Source: Streptomyces sp. NBC_00236
GTDB taxonomy: Bacteria; Actinomycetota; Actinomycetes; Streptomycetales; Streptomycetaceae
Assembly (NCBI RefSeq): GCF_036195045.1
Contig: NZ_CP108100.1
Location: 6,944,001 to 7,008,000 of the forward strand
Length of the DNA stretch: 64,000 nt
Direction: 5' to 3'
Shown here: piece after piece, positions 35,237-43,878 of the stretch
How positions within the stretch are numbered: position 1 is the stretch's first letter
How the letters are laid out: each line of letters opens with the position of its first letter
Notes under the pieces: generated by a model
The model's input: only the letters and a program-made list of their open reading frames with translations
What the model was told of the DNA's origin: nothing
The model's database searches: none
Position numbers and translations under genes: made by a program

Positions 35237-36634
35237 ATGGCACAGCCTGCACTTGGGCCCGCAGAAGCAGAAGGCCCGTGTTCCACCCCGCTGGAGAGCC
35301 CGGTCCACCCGGTGGACGAGAAGCCTGCCCCGTCGCGGCTCGTCCCCGCCGCGCTCCAGCACATCGCCGCCATGTACGCCGGCGTCGTCACACCACCGCT
35401 CATCATCGGACAGGCGGTCGGCCTCGACCAGGCCGGCATGACCCGGCTGATCGCGGCGAGCCTCCTGATCGCCGGCTGCGCCACCCTCCTCCAGACCCTC
35501 GGCATCGGCGGCTTCGCCGGTAACCGGCTGCCGTTCGTCAACGCCGCCTCATCGGCGGGCATCGCGCCGATGCTCGCCATCGCGGAGACCAGCGCTCCCG
35601 GACACCAACTGCCCGCGATCTACGGGGCGGTGCTCGTCGCCGGGGTGTTCTGCCTGGCCGTCGGCCCGTTCTTCGGCAGACTGCTGCGCTTCTTCCCGCC
35701 GCTCGTCACCGGCGTCGTCATCACCCTCATCGGGGTCACCCTGATGCCGGTCCCGGTCTCCTGGGCCCAGGGCGGTGACAAGGAAGCAGCCGACTTCGGC
35801 GCCATGAAGTACCTCGCCCTGGCCGCCTTCACCCTCACCGTCATCCTGATCGTCCAGCGATTCGGACGCGGATTCCTCAAGCAAGTGGCCTTGCTCATCG
35901 GCCTGGTGGTCGGCACGCTGGCCGCCGTCCCGTTCGGGCTCGCGGACTTCTCCGCGATCGGGTCCGCGCCCGTCGCCGCCCTCCCCACGCCCTTCGCCTT
36001 CGGCGCACCCGAGTTCCAGCCCGCCGCGATCCTCTCCCTCTGCATCGTGATGCTCGTCCTGATGACCGAGTCCTCCGCCGGCATGCTCGCGCTCGGCGAG
36101 ATCTGCGACCGGCGCACCGACGGCAGGACCATCACCCGCGGACTGCGCACCGACGGCATCGCCACCCTCGTCGGACCGGTCTTCGGCGGATTCCCGACCA
36201 GTGCCTTCGCGCAGAACGTCGGCGTGGTGTCACTGACGAAGGTGCGCAGCCGGTACGTGGTGGCCGCCGCCGGCGGCGCCCTGCTGGTCCTCGGCGCCTT
36301 CCCGGTCCTCGGAGCGGTCGTCTCGCTCGTCCCGATGCCCGTGCTCGGCGGCGCCGGCATCGTCCTGTTCGGCTCGATCGCCGTCAGCGGCATCCGTACG
36401 CTCTCCGAGGCCGGACTCGACGACGGCTCCAACATCGTCCTGGTCGCCGTGGCGCTCGGCGCGGGCATCATCCCGCTCGCCGCGCCCGGCTTCTACGCGG
36501 GATTCCCGTCCTGGGCACAGACCGTCCTGGGGTCCGGCATCAGTGCCGGAGCGCTGGTCGCGGTCCTGCTCAACCTGTTCTTCCACCATCTCGGCACCCA
36601 CGGCCGCACGGCTGTGGCACTCAAATCCTCCTAG
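35237..36634 (+). CDS. NCS2-family purine (xanthine/uric acid) permease
   Basis: This 465-residue permease of the nucleobase:cation symporter-2 family has about 12-14 membrane segments. Marks are LQHIAAMYAGVVTPPLIIGQAVGL, LPFVNAASSAGIAPM, and the signature near VLMTESSAGMLALGEICDR followed by GPVFGGFPTSAFAQNVGVV. The ATG at 35237 follows GGAGGGA. It lies 67 bp after the uricase gene and is probably cotranscribed, importing xanthine or urate. A second, similar permease is encoded 1.7 kb downstream. Confidence 0.92.
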   Translation: MAQPALGPAEAEGPCSTPLESPVHPVDEKPAPSRLVPAALQHIAAMYAGVVTPPLIIGQAVGLDQAGMTRLIAASLLIAGCATLLQTLGIGGFAGNRLPFVNAASSAGIAPMLAIAETSAPGHQLPAIYGAVLVAGVFCLAVGPFFGRLLRFFPPLVTGVVITLIGVTLMPVPVSWAQGGDKEAADFGAMKYLALAAFTLTVILIVQRFGRGFLKQVALLIGLVVGTLAAVPFGLADFSAIGSAPVAALPTPFAFGAPEFQPAAILSLCIVMLVLMTESSAGMLALGEICDRRTDGRTITRGLRTDGIATLVGPVFGGFPTSAFAQNVGVVSLTKVRSRYVVAAAGGALLVLGAFPVLGAVVSLVPMPVLGGAGIVLFGSIAVSGIRTLSEAGLDDGSNIVLVAVALGAGIIPLAAPGFYAGFPSWAQTVLGSGISAGALVAVLLNLFFHHLGTHGRTAVALKSS

Positions 36635-36676
36635 GGTCCTGCCGTGCCCACATCGCTGATGAGAGAAGGAAGCACC

Positions 36677-38071
36677 ATGGCAGCACCGGGAGCCGACCGA
36701 GTGGAACGCATCGTCATCGAGAACTGTTCGATCGCGACCGTCGACGCCGACGACACCGAGTACGCCTCGGGCCACGTCGTCGTCGCGGGCAACCGCATCG
36801 AGTCCGTCGGCGCCGGCCGGGCGCCGGAGGCACTGGAGAACGTCGTACGCCGGATCGACGGCACCGGGCACCTCGTCACGCCCGGTCTGGTCAACACGCA
36901 CCACCACTTCTACCAGTGGATCACCCGCGGACTGGCCACCGACCACAACCTCTTCGAGTGGCTGGTCGCGCTGTACCCGACGTGGGCGCGCATCGACGAG
37001 CCGATGGCCCGCACCGCCGCGCAGGGCTCGCTCGCCATGATGGCCCGCGGTGGTGTCACCACCGCCATGGACCACCACTACGTGTACCCGAAGGGCTCCG
37101 GCGACCTGTCCGGCGCGATCATCGGCGCCGCCCGTGACATGGGCGTACGGTTCACCCTCGCCCGCGGGTCCATGGACCGCAGCGAGAAGGACGGCGGGCT
37201 GCCGCCGGACTTCGCCGTGGAGACCCTCGAAGGCGCGCTGGCCGCCACCGAGGCGACCATCGACGCGCACCACGACACCTCCTTCGACGCGATGACCCAG
37301 ATCGCCGTCGCACCCTGCTCCCCGTTCTCCGTGTCCACCGAACTGATGCGTGAGGGTGCCGCGTTGGCGCGCCGTCGCGGGGTCAGGCTGCACACGCACG
37401 GATCGGAGACCGTGGAGGAGGAGAAGTTCTGCCACGAGCTGTTCGGCATGGGGCCGACCGACTACTTCGAGTCGACCGGCTGGCTCGGCGCCGACGTGTG
37501 GATGGCGCACTGCGTCCACATGAACGACTCCGACATCGCCGCGTTCGCCCGCACCGGCACCGGGGTCGCGCACTGCCCGTCCTCCAACGCCCGCCTCGCC
37601 GCGGGCATCGCCCGGGTCCCGGACATGCTCGCCGCAGGCGTCCCGGTCGGCCTCGGCGTCGACGGAACCGCCTCCAACGAGTCCGGCGAACTCCACACCG
37701 AACTGCGCAACGCCCTCCTCATCAACCGCCTCGGCCCGCACCGCGAACGCGCCCTGAACGCCCGTCAGGCCCTGCGCCTGGGTACGTACGGCGGCGCCCA
37801 GGTCCTCGGCCGCGCGGACCAGATCGGCTCCCTGGAGCCCGGCAAGCTCGCCGACCTCGTGCTGTGGAAGCTGGACACCCTCGCCCACGCCTCCATCGCG
37901 GACCCGGTGACCGCCCTGGTCTTCGGCGCCGCCGCCCCGGTCACCCTGTCGCTCGTCAACGGCAAGCCGGTCGTCGAGTCCAACCGCCTGACCACCGTGG
38001 ACGAGGACGCCATCGCCCGCGCCACCCGCGACGAGGCCCGCCGCCTCGCGCAGATCGCCGCCGGAGCCTGA
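36677..38071 (+). CDS. 8-oxoguanine deaminase (amidohydrolase)
   Basis: This 464-residue zinc amidohydrolase is closest to 8-oxoguanine/isocytosine deaminases, which yield urate from 8-oxoguanine. Metal and substrate motifs visible are LVNTHHHFYQWITRG, GGVTTAMDHHYVYP, VAPCSPFSVS, RLHTHGSET, WMAHCVHMND and GLGVDGTASNES. ATG 36677 follows GAAGGAAG. Placed between two purine permeases and after uricase, it feeds oxidised guanine into the same route. Guanine deaminase activity is a possible alternative. Confidence 0.85.
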   Translation: MAAPGADRVERIVIENCSIATVDADDTEYASGHVVVAGNRIESVGAGRAPEALENVVRRIDGTGHLVTPGLVNTHHHFYQWITRGLATDHNLFEWLVALYPTWARIDEPMARTAAQGSLAMMARGGVTTAMDHHYVYPKGSGDLSGAIIGAARDMGVRFTLARGSMDRSEKDGGLPPDFAVETLEGALAATEATIDAHHDTSFDAMTQIAVAPCSPFSVSTELMREGAALARRRGVRLHTHGSETVEEEKFCHELFGMGPTDYFESTGWLGADVWMAHCVHMNDSDIAAFARTGTGVAHCPSSNARLAAGIARVPDMLAAGVPVGLGVDGTASNESGELHTELRNALLINRLGPHRERALNARQALRLGTYGGAQVLGRADQIGSLEPGKLADLVLWKLDTLAHASIADPVTALVFGAAAPVTLSLVNGKPVVESNRLTTVDEDAIARATRDEARRLAQIAAGA

Positions 38072-38092
38072 CGGCCCGGCGGCCCCCGATAC

Positions 38093-38202
38093 CGGCCGGC
38101 CGAGGGGGACGGCCCTCGGCCGGCCGCCGTGGACCCGAGCGGGGTCCACGGCAACCGGTAGGGGAGGCGCATACCTCAGACGTACGCGCCTCCCGTACCG
38201 GT
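38093..38202 (+). terminator. Three consecutive hairpins between the deaminase and the second permease
   Basis: Hairpin 1 pairs 38093-38106 with 38113-38126 (14 bp, 6-nt loop). Hairpin 2 pairs 38127-38136 with 38142-38151 (10 bp, 5-nt loop). Hairpin 3 pairs 38154-38170 with 38186-38202 (ACCGGTA and GGGAGGCGC arms, one G/G mismatch). They fill the gap after the deaminase stop and may terminate strongly or act as a leader for the permease 168 bp further on. Confidence 0.65.
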
Positions 38203-38369
38203 GACCCGAGCTGCCCGCACCAGCTGCACGACCTGCCCCACCTGCATCAACGCACCACACGGGGCCCGGTCCGGCGGACATGTCTGGCGCATGTCCCGAC
38301 GGCCGGTCCCGGCACCACCTCCCTGACACCCACGTCGCCGCAGACGTGTACCCGACCGGAGGAACCGCC

Positions 38370-39806
38370 GTGGCAGCTACGCCCAGGTTTCGCAACGACG
38401 CAAGTGCAGCACCCGACCCGGAATCGTCGCCGGCCGACCGGAAACACCCGGTCGACGAGACGCTCCCCCCACTGAAGATGTTCACCAGCGGTCTCCAGCA
38501 CGTGGCCGCGATGTACGCGGGCGTGGTGGCCCCGCCCATGATCGTGGGGCCCGCCGTGGGCCTCACCGCCAAGGAGACCGCCTTCCTGATGGGGGCGAGC
38601 CTCTTCACCGCGGGCATAGCCACCCTGCTCCAGACGCTCGGCTTCTGGCGCATAGGCGCCCGGCTGCCGTTCGTCAACGGCGTCTCGTTCGCCGGGGTGA
38701 CGCCGATGGTCGCCATCGGCAAGGACCGCGGTCACGACGGCATCGCCGTGATCTTCGGCGCGATCATCGTCGCCAGCCTCCTGGGCTTCGTCCTCGCGCC
38801 CTACTTCTGCAAACTGGTCCGCTTCTTCCCGCCCGTCGTCACCGGCACGGTCATCACCCTGATCGGTGTCTCCCTGCTGCCGGTCGCCTTCAACTGGTCC
38901 CAGGGCGGCAACGCCACGGCAGACGACTACGGCTCCACCACCAACATCACGGTGGCGGCCGTCACCCTGGTGATCGTCCTCGCCCTGAGGAAGCTGCTGC
39001 GCGGCTTCCTCCAGCAGATCGCGATCCTGCTCGGCCTCGTGGCCGGCACGCTCATCGCGATCCCGGTCGGCACCACGGACTTCGGGGCCATCAAGGACGC
39101 CGACGTCATCGGCTTCCCCACCCCGTTCCACTTCGGGGCGCCGCAGTTCGAGATCGCCGCGATCGTCTCGATGTGCATCGTGATGCTGGTCTGCATGACG
39201 GAGTCGACCGCGGACATGCTGGCCCTCGGCAAGATCGTCGACCGGCCGGCGGACGAGCGCACCATCGAGGGCGGGCTGCGCGCCGACACCCTGGGCAGCG
39301 CCATCAGCCCGCTGTTCAACGGCTTCATGTGCAGCGCCTTCGCCCAGAACATCGGGCTGGTCGCGATGACGAAGGTCCGCAGCCGGTTCGTCGTCGCCGC
39401 CGGCGGCGGCATCCTCATCCTGCTCGGCCTGTGCCCGGTGGCGGCCTCCGTCATCGCGCTGGTGCCGCTGCCGGTACTGGGCGGTGCGGGCATCGTGCTG
39501 TTCGGCTCCGTCGCGGCGAGCGGCATCCAGACGCTGGCCACCGCCGCGCTGGAGAAGGGCGAGAACGCGCTGATCGTCGCCGCCGCCGTGGGTGTCGGGC
39601 TGATACCGATCGCCGCGCCGGAGTTCTACCACGCGTTCCCGAAGGACCTGCTCGTCGTCCTCGACTCGGGCATCTCGACCGGGTGCGTCGTGGCGATCGT
39701 CCTCAACCTGGCCTTCAACCACCTGGGCAGGAAGCCGGACGCCGGGCCCGATGCGGAGTCGGGAGACCACGAGAAGGCCACCCCCGCTCCCGTGGCCGTT
39801 CACTGA
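38370..39806 (+). CDS. Second NCS2-family purine permease
   Basis: This 478-residue permease is paralogous to the one at 35237-36634, with the same LQHVAAMYAGVVAPPMIVGPAVGL, LPFVNGVSFAGVTPM and VCMTESTADMLALGKIVDR regions and SAFAQNIGLVAMTKVRSRFVV. The GTG at 38370 has GGAGGAA at ideal spacing; the frame from 38280 lacks a site. It has its own upstream region with three hairpins. The two permeases may divide xanthine, urate or 8-oxopurine uptake. Confidence 0.92.
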   Translation: MAATPRFRNDASAAPDPESSPADRKHPVDETLPPLKMFTSGLQHVAAMYAGVVAPPMIVGPAVGLTAKETAFLMGASLFTAGIATLLQTLGFWRIGARLPFVNGVSFAGVTPMVAIGKDRGHDGIAVIFGAIIVASLLGFVLAPYFCKLVRFFPPVVTGTVITLIGVSLLPVAFNWSQGGNATADDYGSTTNITVAAVTLVIVLALRKLLRGFLQQIAILLGLVAGTLIAIPVGTTDFGAIKDADVIGFPTPFHFGAPQFEIAAIVSMCIVMLVCMTESTADMLALGKIVDRPADERTIEGGLRADTLGSAISPLFNGFMCSAFAQNIGLVAMTKVRSRFVVAAGGGILILLGLCPVAASVIALVPLPVLGGAGIVLFGSVAASGIQTLATAALEKGENALIVAAAVGVGLIPIAAPEFYHAFPKDLLVVLDSGISTGCVVAIVLNLAFNHLGRKPDAGPDAESGDHEKATPAPVAVH

Positions 39807-39885
39807 CGTCCTGTCACAGCTGTGGCGCGTACGGTTCCGCCATGAGGGCGGTCGTACGCGCCACAGCCGGTCGCGGCCCGGTCCG

Positions 39886-40749
39886 TCAGCCGATGTGGAA
39901 GCTGTCGCCGTACACCTTCCAGTCGAGCGGCGGGTCCAGGTTCAGATTGCCGTTCTCCAGGAAGACCCGCTGGGCGGTGTCCACCCGGCTGGTGTCCGAG
40001 TGGGCCTCCTCCTGCTTCATGGCCCAGACCCGCGCGTCCAGGAAGGCGTTGAGGTAGGTGACCTCGTCACCGCCCTGGGACGGCGGCTCCGCCTGCGCGA
40101 GGGCGCGCTCGCGGATCGAGCCGAAGCTCGTGCTGTCGCCGCCGTCGCCGTGCATCACGATGGCGTCGTAGTACGCGAACTGGCCCAGTGTGCCCAGCCC
40201 GTCGCTCTTGCCCCGGCCGACCGCCGGGTCGAAGTACACCCGGTCGCGTTCGTCGTTCTGCGCCTGCTGGAACGCCGGATCACCGGCCGCGGTCTCCCAG
40301 GCCTCGGTGAAGCCGGGGTCGAGACCGTCGTGCGAATCCGTGCCGTCCACGTCGCGCAGGGCGGGCAGGTACTCGGCGAGCGGGTTGCCCGGCTCCCGCT
40401 GGGTGTACAGCTCGACCAGGTCCAGCATGTCGCCCGTGCCGGAGCAGAATCCGATGATGCCCGCCGTGTAGCCGCGGCCGTCACCGATGTCCTCGATGTA
40501 GCCGTACTGCGCCTTCCAGTCCAGCGAGGAGTTCTCCGCGCTGGAGACCAGTTGCATGGCGATGTCCTTCTTCGCCGGATCGTCGAGCCCGGTCGCGGCT
40601 GCCTCCTGTTGGTGAACCGCCGTGGGGGCGGGTGCGGTGCCTGCGAAGGCGGTGGCGGGAATCGCCGTGAGGGTCAGACCGAGCGCGACGAGTGCGACGC
40701 GCACGGATCGGTTGCTGCGACGTGCGGTGCGCTTGTGGGGAGCGTGCAC
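39886..40749 (-). CDS. csnA: Secreted chitosanase, GH46
   Basis: This 287-residue endo-chitosanase carries a signal peptide (basic start RTARRSNRSVRVALVALGLTLTAIPATAFA) and a GH46 domain. The catalytic Glu and Asp lie in QLVSSAENSSLDW and YIEDIGDGRGYTAGIIGF. Further marks are LGTLGQFAYYDAIVMHG and the C-terminal DWKVYGDSFHI. The GTG at 40749 follows GGAGGACTG. A CsnR-type palindrome lies upstream. It cuts chitosan to oligosaccharides outside the cell. A lipoprotein paralogue is encoded 0.7 kb further along. Confidence 0.93.
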   Translation of the reverse strand: MHAPHKRTARRSNRSVRVALVALGLTLTAIPATAFAGTAPAPTAVHQQEAAATGLDDPAKKDIAMQLVSSAENSSLDWKAQYGYIEDIGDGRGYTAGIIGFCSGTGDMLDLVELYTQREPGNPLAEYLPALRDVDGTDSHDGLDPGFTEAWETAAGDPAFQQAQNDERDRVYFDPAVGRGKSDGLGTLGQFAYYDAIVMHGDGGDSTSFGSIRERALAQAEPPSQGGDEVTYLNAFLDARVWAMKQEEAHSDTSRVDTAQRVFLENGNLNLDPPLDWKVYGDSFHIG

Positions 40750-40787
40750 CAGTCCTCCAAGGGAGTTCGTCGTTCCGATTGTTCTGT

Positions 40788-40802
40788 TAGGAAGCTTTCC
40801 TA
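40788..40802 (-). promoter_or_regulatory. CsnR-type operator upstream of the chitosanase gene
   Basis: TAGGAA-GCT-TTCCTA is a perfect 6-3-6 palindrome 38 bp before the GTG. It fits the AGGAAA/TTTCCT palindromes known before Streptomyces chitosanase genes and bound by the ROK repressor CsnR. No csnR gene is in this window. The second chitosanase gene lacks such a site. Confidence 0.72.
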
Positions 40803-40869
40803 TCAGAGTCGAACGACGGTCGTACACCCCTGCGACGCGGGCGAGTTCGTGCGGTCCGGGTATGCGAAG

Positions 40870-40905
40870 GCCCCGCACCGGGCGCATGGGTGCCCGGTGC
40901 GGGGC
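40870..40905 (-). terminator. Terminator hairpin after the SH3-protein gene
   Basis: A perfect 14-bp stem (40870-40883 with 40892-40905) encloses 8 nt, 14 bp beyond the stop of the SH3 gene on the minus strand. It insulates the csnA promoter from upstream transcription. Confidence 0.82.
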
Positions 40906-40919
40906 TGTGGAGTGCGGGT

Positions 40920-41231
40920 TCAGCAGTCCAGGTAGGCCACGTGGATCCAGACGCCTGTGGGGCCGCCCCACAGGTCACCCATCACCCAGCTGCCCTCCTG
41001 GCCGCGTGCGTCGAGGTTCTGGCCCCGGTTCACCTGGCCCAGCACCGGGTAGTCCGTTCCCGGACCGCCACGGAAGTTCACCCCGTTGTCGTTGACCGTG
41101 CAGACGAGCGCCGGGGCCGCCTCGACGCTGTGCGCGGCGGTCGTGCTCGGGGTGGCCTGGGCGGCGGGGGAGACGGCCAGGCCCAGACCGGCGGTCAGCA
41201 TGGCCGCGCCCAGCAGAATCTTCTTCATCAT
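40920..41231 (-). CDS. Small secreted SH3-domain protein
   Basis: The 103-residue product has a signal peptide (MMKKILLGAAMLTAGLGLAVSPAAQA) and a bacterial SH3-like domain: DNGVNFRGGPGTDYPVLGQVNRGQNLDARGQEGSWVMGDLWGGPTGVWIHVAYLDC. Two cysteines, near the start of the domain and at the C-terminus, may form a disulfide. Such domains bind cell wall or polymers. The first of two adjacent ATGs at 41231 follows GAGGAG. It lies between two chitosanase genes on the same strand, so a link to polymer binding is plausible but unproven. Confidence 0.8.
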   Translation of the reverse strand: MMKKILLGAAMLTAGLGLAVSPAAQATPSTTAAHSVEAAPALVCTVNDNGVNFRGGPGTDYPVLGQVNRGQNLDARGQEGSWVMGDLWGGPTGVWIHVAYLDC

Positions 41232-41419
41232 GTCGCGAACTCCTCAGTGATCCGGCCCACGGCGCGTGGACCGTCCGCCCGCCTCAACGGGTCGGCCGGC
41301 CACCGGGACACGGGTGGAGGAAGCCATCACGAAAGGAGTGAAAGCGCAGGTCACATGCCATACGCACCGGCGCACACGGGCCACCCGGCCAACGCTTCGT
41401 GCGCCTGCCGATCATGGGT

Positions 41420-42268
41420 TTACGAAGCGTCCGGGCCCTTGATCAGATAGCTGTCGCCGTACACCGTCCATCGCAGCGGTGTCTCCAGGCCGAAATTCTC
41501 CTCGCGCACGAAGACCCGCTGTGCCGTCTCGACCCGGCTGGTGTCGCTGTGCGAGGGCTCCTTGCCGATCGCCCCGACGCGTGCGTCGAGGAAGGCGTCG
41601 AGGTACGTGCCCTCGTCGCCGTCCTCCGCCGGGGGCCGGTCCTCGGCGAGTGCCTGACGGCGCATCGTACGGAACCCGACCGTGCCCTCCGTGTCACCGG
41701 CCCCGTGCATCACATAGGCGTCGTAGTAGATGAACTGGCCGAGCGTGCCCAGCCCGTCCTTCTTCGCCTGTGCGACCGCCGGCTCGAAGTACCCCCGGTC
41801 CCGCTCGGTGTCCTGGGCCGCACGGAACGCCGCGTCACCCGCGGCCCTCGACCATGCCTCGGTGAACGGACGGCCGAGTCCCGTATGCGCGTCGGTCCCC
41901 TTCACCGCGCGCAGCGCGGGCAGGAACCGCTCCAGCGGATTTCCGGGCCGCGCTTCGGCATACCGCTCGACCACGCTGAGCATGTCGCCGGTCGCGGAAC
42001 AGAAGCCGATGATGCCCGCCGTGTAGCCCCGGCCGTCACCGATGTCCTCGATGTAGCCGTACTGCGCCTTCCAGTCCAGGGTCGAGTTCTCCGCGCTGGA
42101 CACCAGTTGCATGGCGATGTCCTTCTTCGCCGGATCGTCCAGCCCCGGACCCGGGCCCCCCTTGCCCGAGGAGCCGCCGGGACCCGCCCCCGCGCATCCG
42201 GACAGCAGGGCGGCGGCCAGGGCGAGAGCGACGGAGGTGACGACGGGAGAACGCGCGGTGAGCTTCAC
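41420..42268 (-). CDS. Lipoprotein chitosanase, GH46
   Basis: This 282-residue GH46 protein is a close paralogue of the adjacent secreted chitosanase. It keeps SSAENSTLDWKAQYGYIEDIGDGRGYTAGIIGF (catalytic Glu and Asp), LGTLGQFIYYDAYVMHG and LRWTVYGDSYLI. Unlike the first, its signal ends in a lipobox LSGC with Cys25 followed by a Gly/Ser/Pro tether, so it should be anchored to the membrane surface. The GTG at 42268 is the only reasonable start but its ribosome site is weak. No CsnR palindrome is seen before it. Confidence 0.88.
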   Translation of the reverse strand: MKLTARSPVVTSVALALAAALLSGCAGAGPGGSSGKGGPGPGLDDPAKKDIAMQLVSSAENSTLDWKAQYGYIEDIGDGRGYTAGIIGFCSATGDMLSVVERYAEARPGNPLERFLPALRAVKGTDAHTGLGRPFTEAWSRAAGDAAFRAAQDTERDRGYFEPAVAQAKKDGLGTLGQFIYYDAYVMHGAGDTEGTVGFRTMRRQALAEDRPPAEDGDEGTYLDAFLDARVGAIGKEPSHSDTSRVETAQRVFVREENFGLETPLRWTVYGDSYLIKGPDAS

Positions 42269-42328
42269 CTTTCCAGCCTGCCAGGCCGTGGGAATGATCT
42301 TTGCCCATTCGGCTGTAGCGTCAGGGGC

Positions 42329-43012
42329 ATGGATGATCAGTCTGTTGTGGATGTCGGCGATGTACGTCTGGCGTACCGGACCTGGGGCGACCCGTTCGGC
42401 TCGCCCGTCGTGCTGCTGCACGGCCTCGGCGATTCCGCCGCGAGCTGGGAGGCGGCCGGGAGTCTGCTCGGCCAGGAATGGCGGGTGTACGCCCTCGACC
42501 TGCGGGGTCACGGCGAGAGCGACTGGCCCGACGAGTACGACTTCGAGCTGATGCTCGACGACCTCTTCGGCTTTCTCGACGCGTGCGAACTCGACCGCGT
42601 CGGCCTGGTCGGCCACGGCATGGGAGGCGTCGTCGCCCATCTCTTCGCCCAGACGCACGCGGACCGGGTGGAGCGGCTGGTGCTGGTGGAGACCCCGCCG
42701 CCGTTCCCCGGAGCGGCGGGCCCCGACGTGCGGCCCGAAGGCCCGGTCGACTACGACGAGGCCGTGCTCGGAGCCGTACGCACCCAGCTGGCCGACCCCG
42801 ACCCGGCGTGGGAGGAGGGCCTCGGCGAGATCGTGGCCCCGACGCTGATGCTCGCCGGCGGCCCGGCCAGCACCATGCCGCAGGCCCGCCTCCAGGACAT
42901 GGCCACGTTGATCCCGGACTGCCACCTGATCACCCTCGGCGGCGGCCACCGGGTGCACCAGGTCCACGCCGACCAGGTCGCCCAGCAGATCACGGAGTTC
43001 TTCACCAGCTGA
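42329..43012 (+). CDS. Alpha/beta-hydrolase-fold protein with Gly in place of the nucleophilic Ser
   Basis: This 227-residue protein has a normal alpha/beta-hydrolase start (PVVLLHGLGDSAASW, YALDLRGHGESDWP) and a C-terminal His candidate in GGGHRVHQVH. The nucleophile elbow, usually GHSMGG, reads GHGMGG at residues 95-100, with a GGC codon at 42617-42619 where AGC would give Ser. It may be a non-catalytic member, use another nucleophile, or be a recent loss of function. It is divergent from the lipoprotein chitosanase gene, with starts only 60 bp apart. Confidence 0.8.
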   Translation: MDDQSVVDVGDVRLAYRTWGDPFGSPVVLLHGLGDSAASWEAAGSLLGQEWRVYALDLRGHGESDWPDEYDFELMLDDLFGFLDACELDRVGLVGHGMGGVVAHLFAQTHADRVERLVLVETPPPFPGAAGPDVRPEGPVDYDEAVLGAVRTQLADPDPAWEEGLGEIVAPTLMLAGGPASTMPQARLQDMATLIPDCHLITLGGGHRVHQVHADQVAQQITEFFTS

Positions 43013-43089
43013 CGCGGTTGCCCTCAGCTCCCCGGCTGCCGGTTCGTGCGTGGCCGTCAGGCCTCGGGCTGCCGGATCGTGCGTGGTCG

Positions 43090-43695
43090 TCAGTTCTCGG
43101 GCTGCCAGTCCGGGCGCCGGCCACTGCGCGCCACCGCCCGGTCCAGCAGCGGCGCGTCGTCCGGGACCGGGACCGGCGGGCCGAACGGGGAGCCGGCCGG
43201 CGGGTTGTCGCCCAGGTCGGCCAGCAGTGCCAGCGTGCTGCGCAGATGCGCCTCCTCGGCCCCGTACGGCTGCCCGGTCGACCTCGCCAGGTCCCAGCCG
43301 TGCAGCACCAGTTCGTTGAGCGCGACCATGCCGGCCACCTCGCCCGGCAGGTCGACGCTGCCCGCCCGGGTCATTCCCTGCCAGGCGTCGGGCGAGCGCC
43401 AGGCCGCCACCATCTCGTCGAGGGCCGCGGGCAGGGTGGAACGCCAGCCGCCGTCGAGCACCCCCGACTCCACCGAGGGTGCCGTGTCGGTCGTGGCCCC
43501 CAGGTCCTTGCGTGCGGCATCCCGGAACGCCACGGCCAGCCCTTCCACGTGGGCCAGCAGCGCGCCCACGGCGACATCGGGGCAGGGGGTCGGGCCGGAC
43601 AGCCGGGCGTCGTCGATGGCGGGGAGCATTCCGGCGATCTGCCGGGCCGCGGGTCCCAGGTCGAGGAGGGGTGCGGAGTTCGTCTGCGTATTCAT
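43090..43695 (-). CDS. TIGR03086-family metal-binding protein (DinB/mycothiol-isomerase-like)
   Basis: This 201-residue protein fits the actinobacterial TIGR03086 family of the DinB/mycothiol maleylpyruvate isomerase N-terminal fold. Seen are DLGPAARQIAGMLPAIDDARLSGPTPCPDVAVGALLAHVEGL and ALNELVLHGWDLARSTGQPYG, which supply the His ligands of the metal site (HVEG and LHGWD). Members are thought to act in mycothiol-dependent transfer reactions. The substrate is unknown, and it has no operon partner. Confidence 0.82.
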   Translation of the reverse strand: MNTQTNSAPLLDLGPAARQIAGMLPAIDDARLSGPTPCPDVAVGALLAHVEGLAVAFRDAARKDLGATTDTAPSVESGVLDGGWRSTLPAALDEMVAAWRSPDAWQGMTRAGSVDLPGEVAGMVALNELVLHGWDLARSTGQPYGAEEAHLRSTLALLADLGDNPPAGSPFGPPVPVPDDAPLLDRAVARSGRRPDWQPEN

Positions 43696-43878
43696 ATCTG
43701 TGCAGACTGCCCGAGCGCCCCGGAATCATCGCTCGGCGCGCGGTGGAGGCCATGTCACGCCGCACCCGCGCGGCGCACACCGGCACATTGCGGAACGTTC
43801 CGCTTCATCCCCTTGTCGGCGACCCCCGCACCATGCGATACAGGTCTGGACCATTGCTGTCGGATGGAAGGCACCATC

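Noticed and set aside
36230..38722. An 830-residue minus-strand open frame
   Set aside because: It is the shadow of the first permease, the deaminase and the start of the second permease, with no family pattern or ribosome site.
41420..43786. A 788-residue minus-strand frame joining a chitosanase to a long N-terminal extension
   Set aside because: The extension is antisense to the alpha/beta-hydrolase gene and overlaps the TIGR03086-type gene. The real chitosanase starts at GTG 42268 with a lipoprotein signal.
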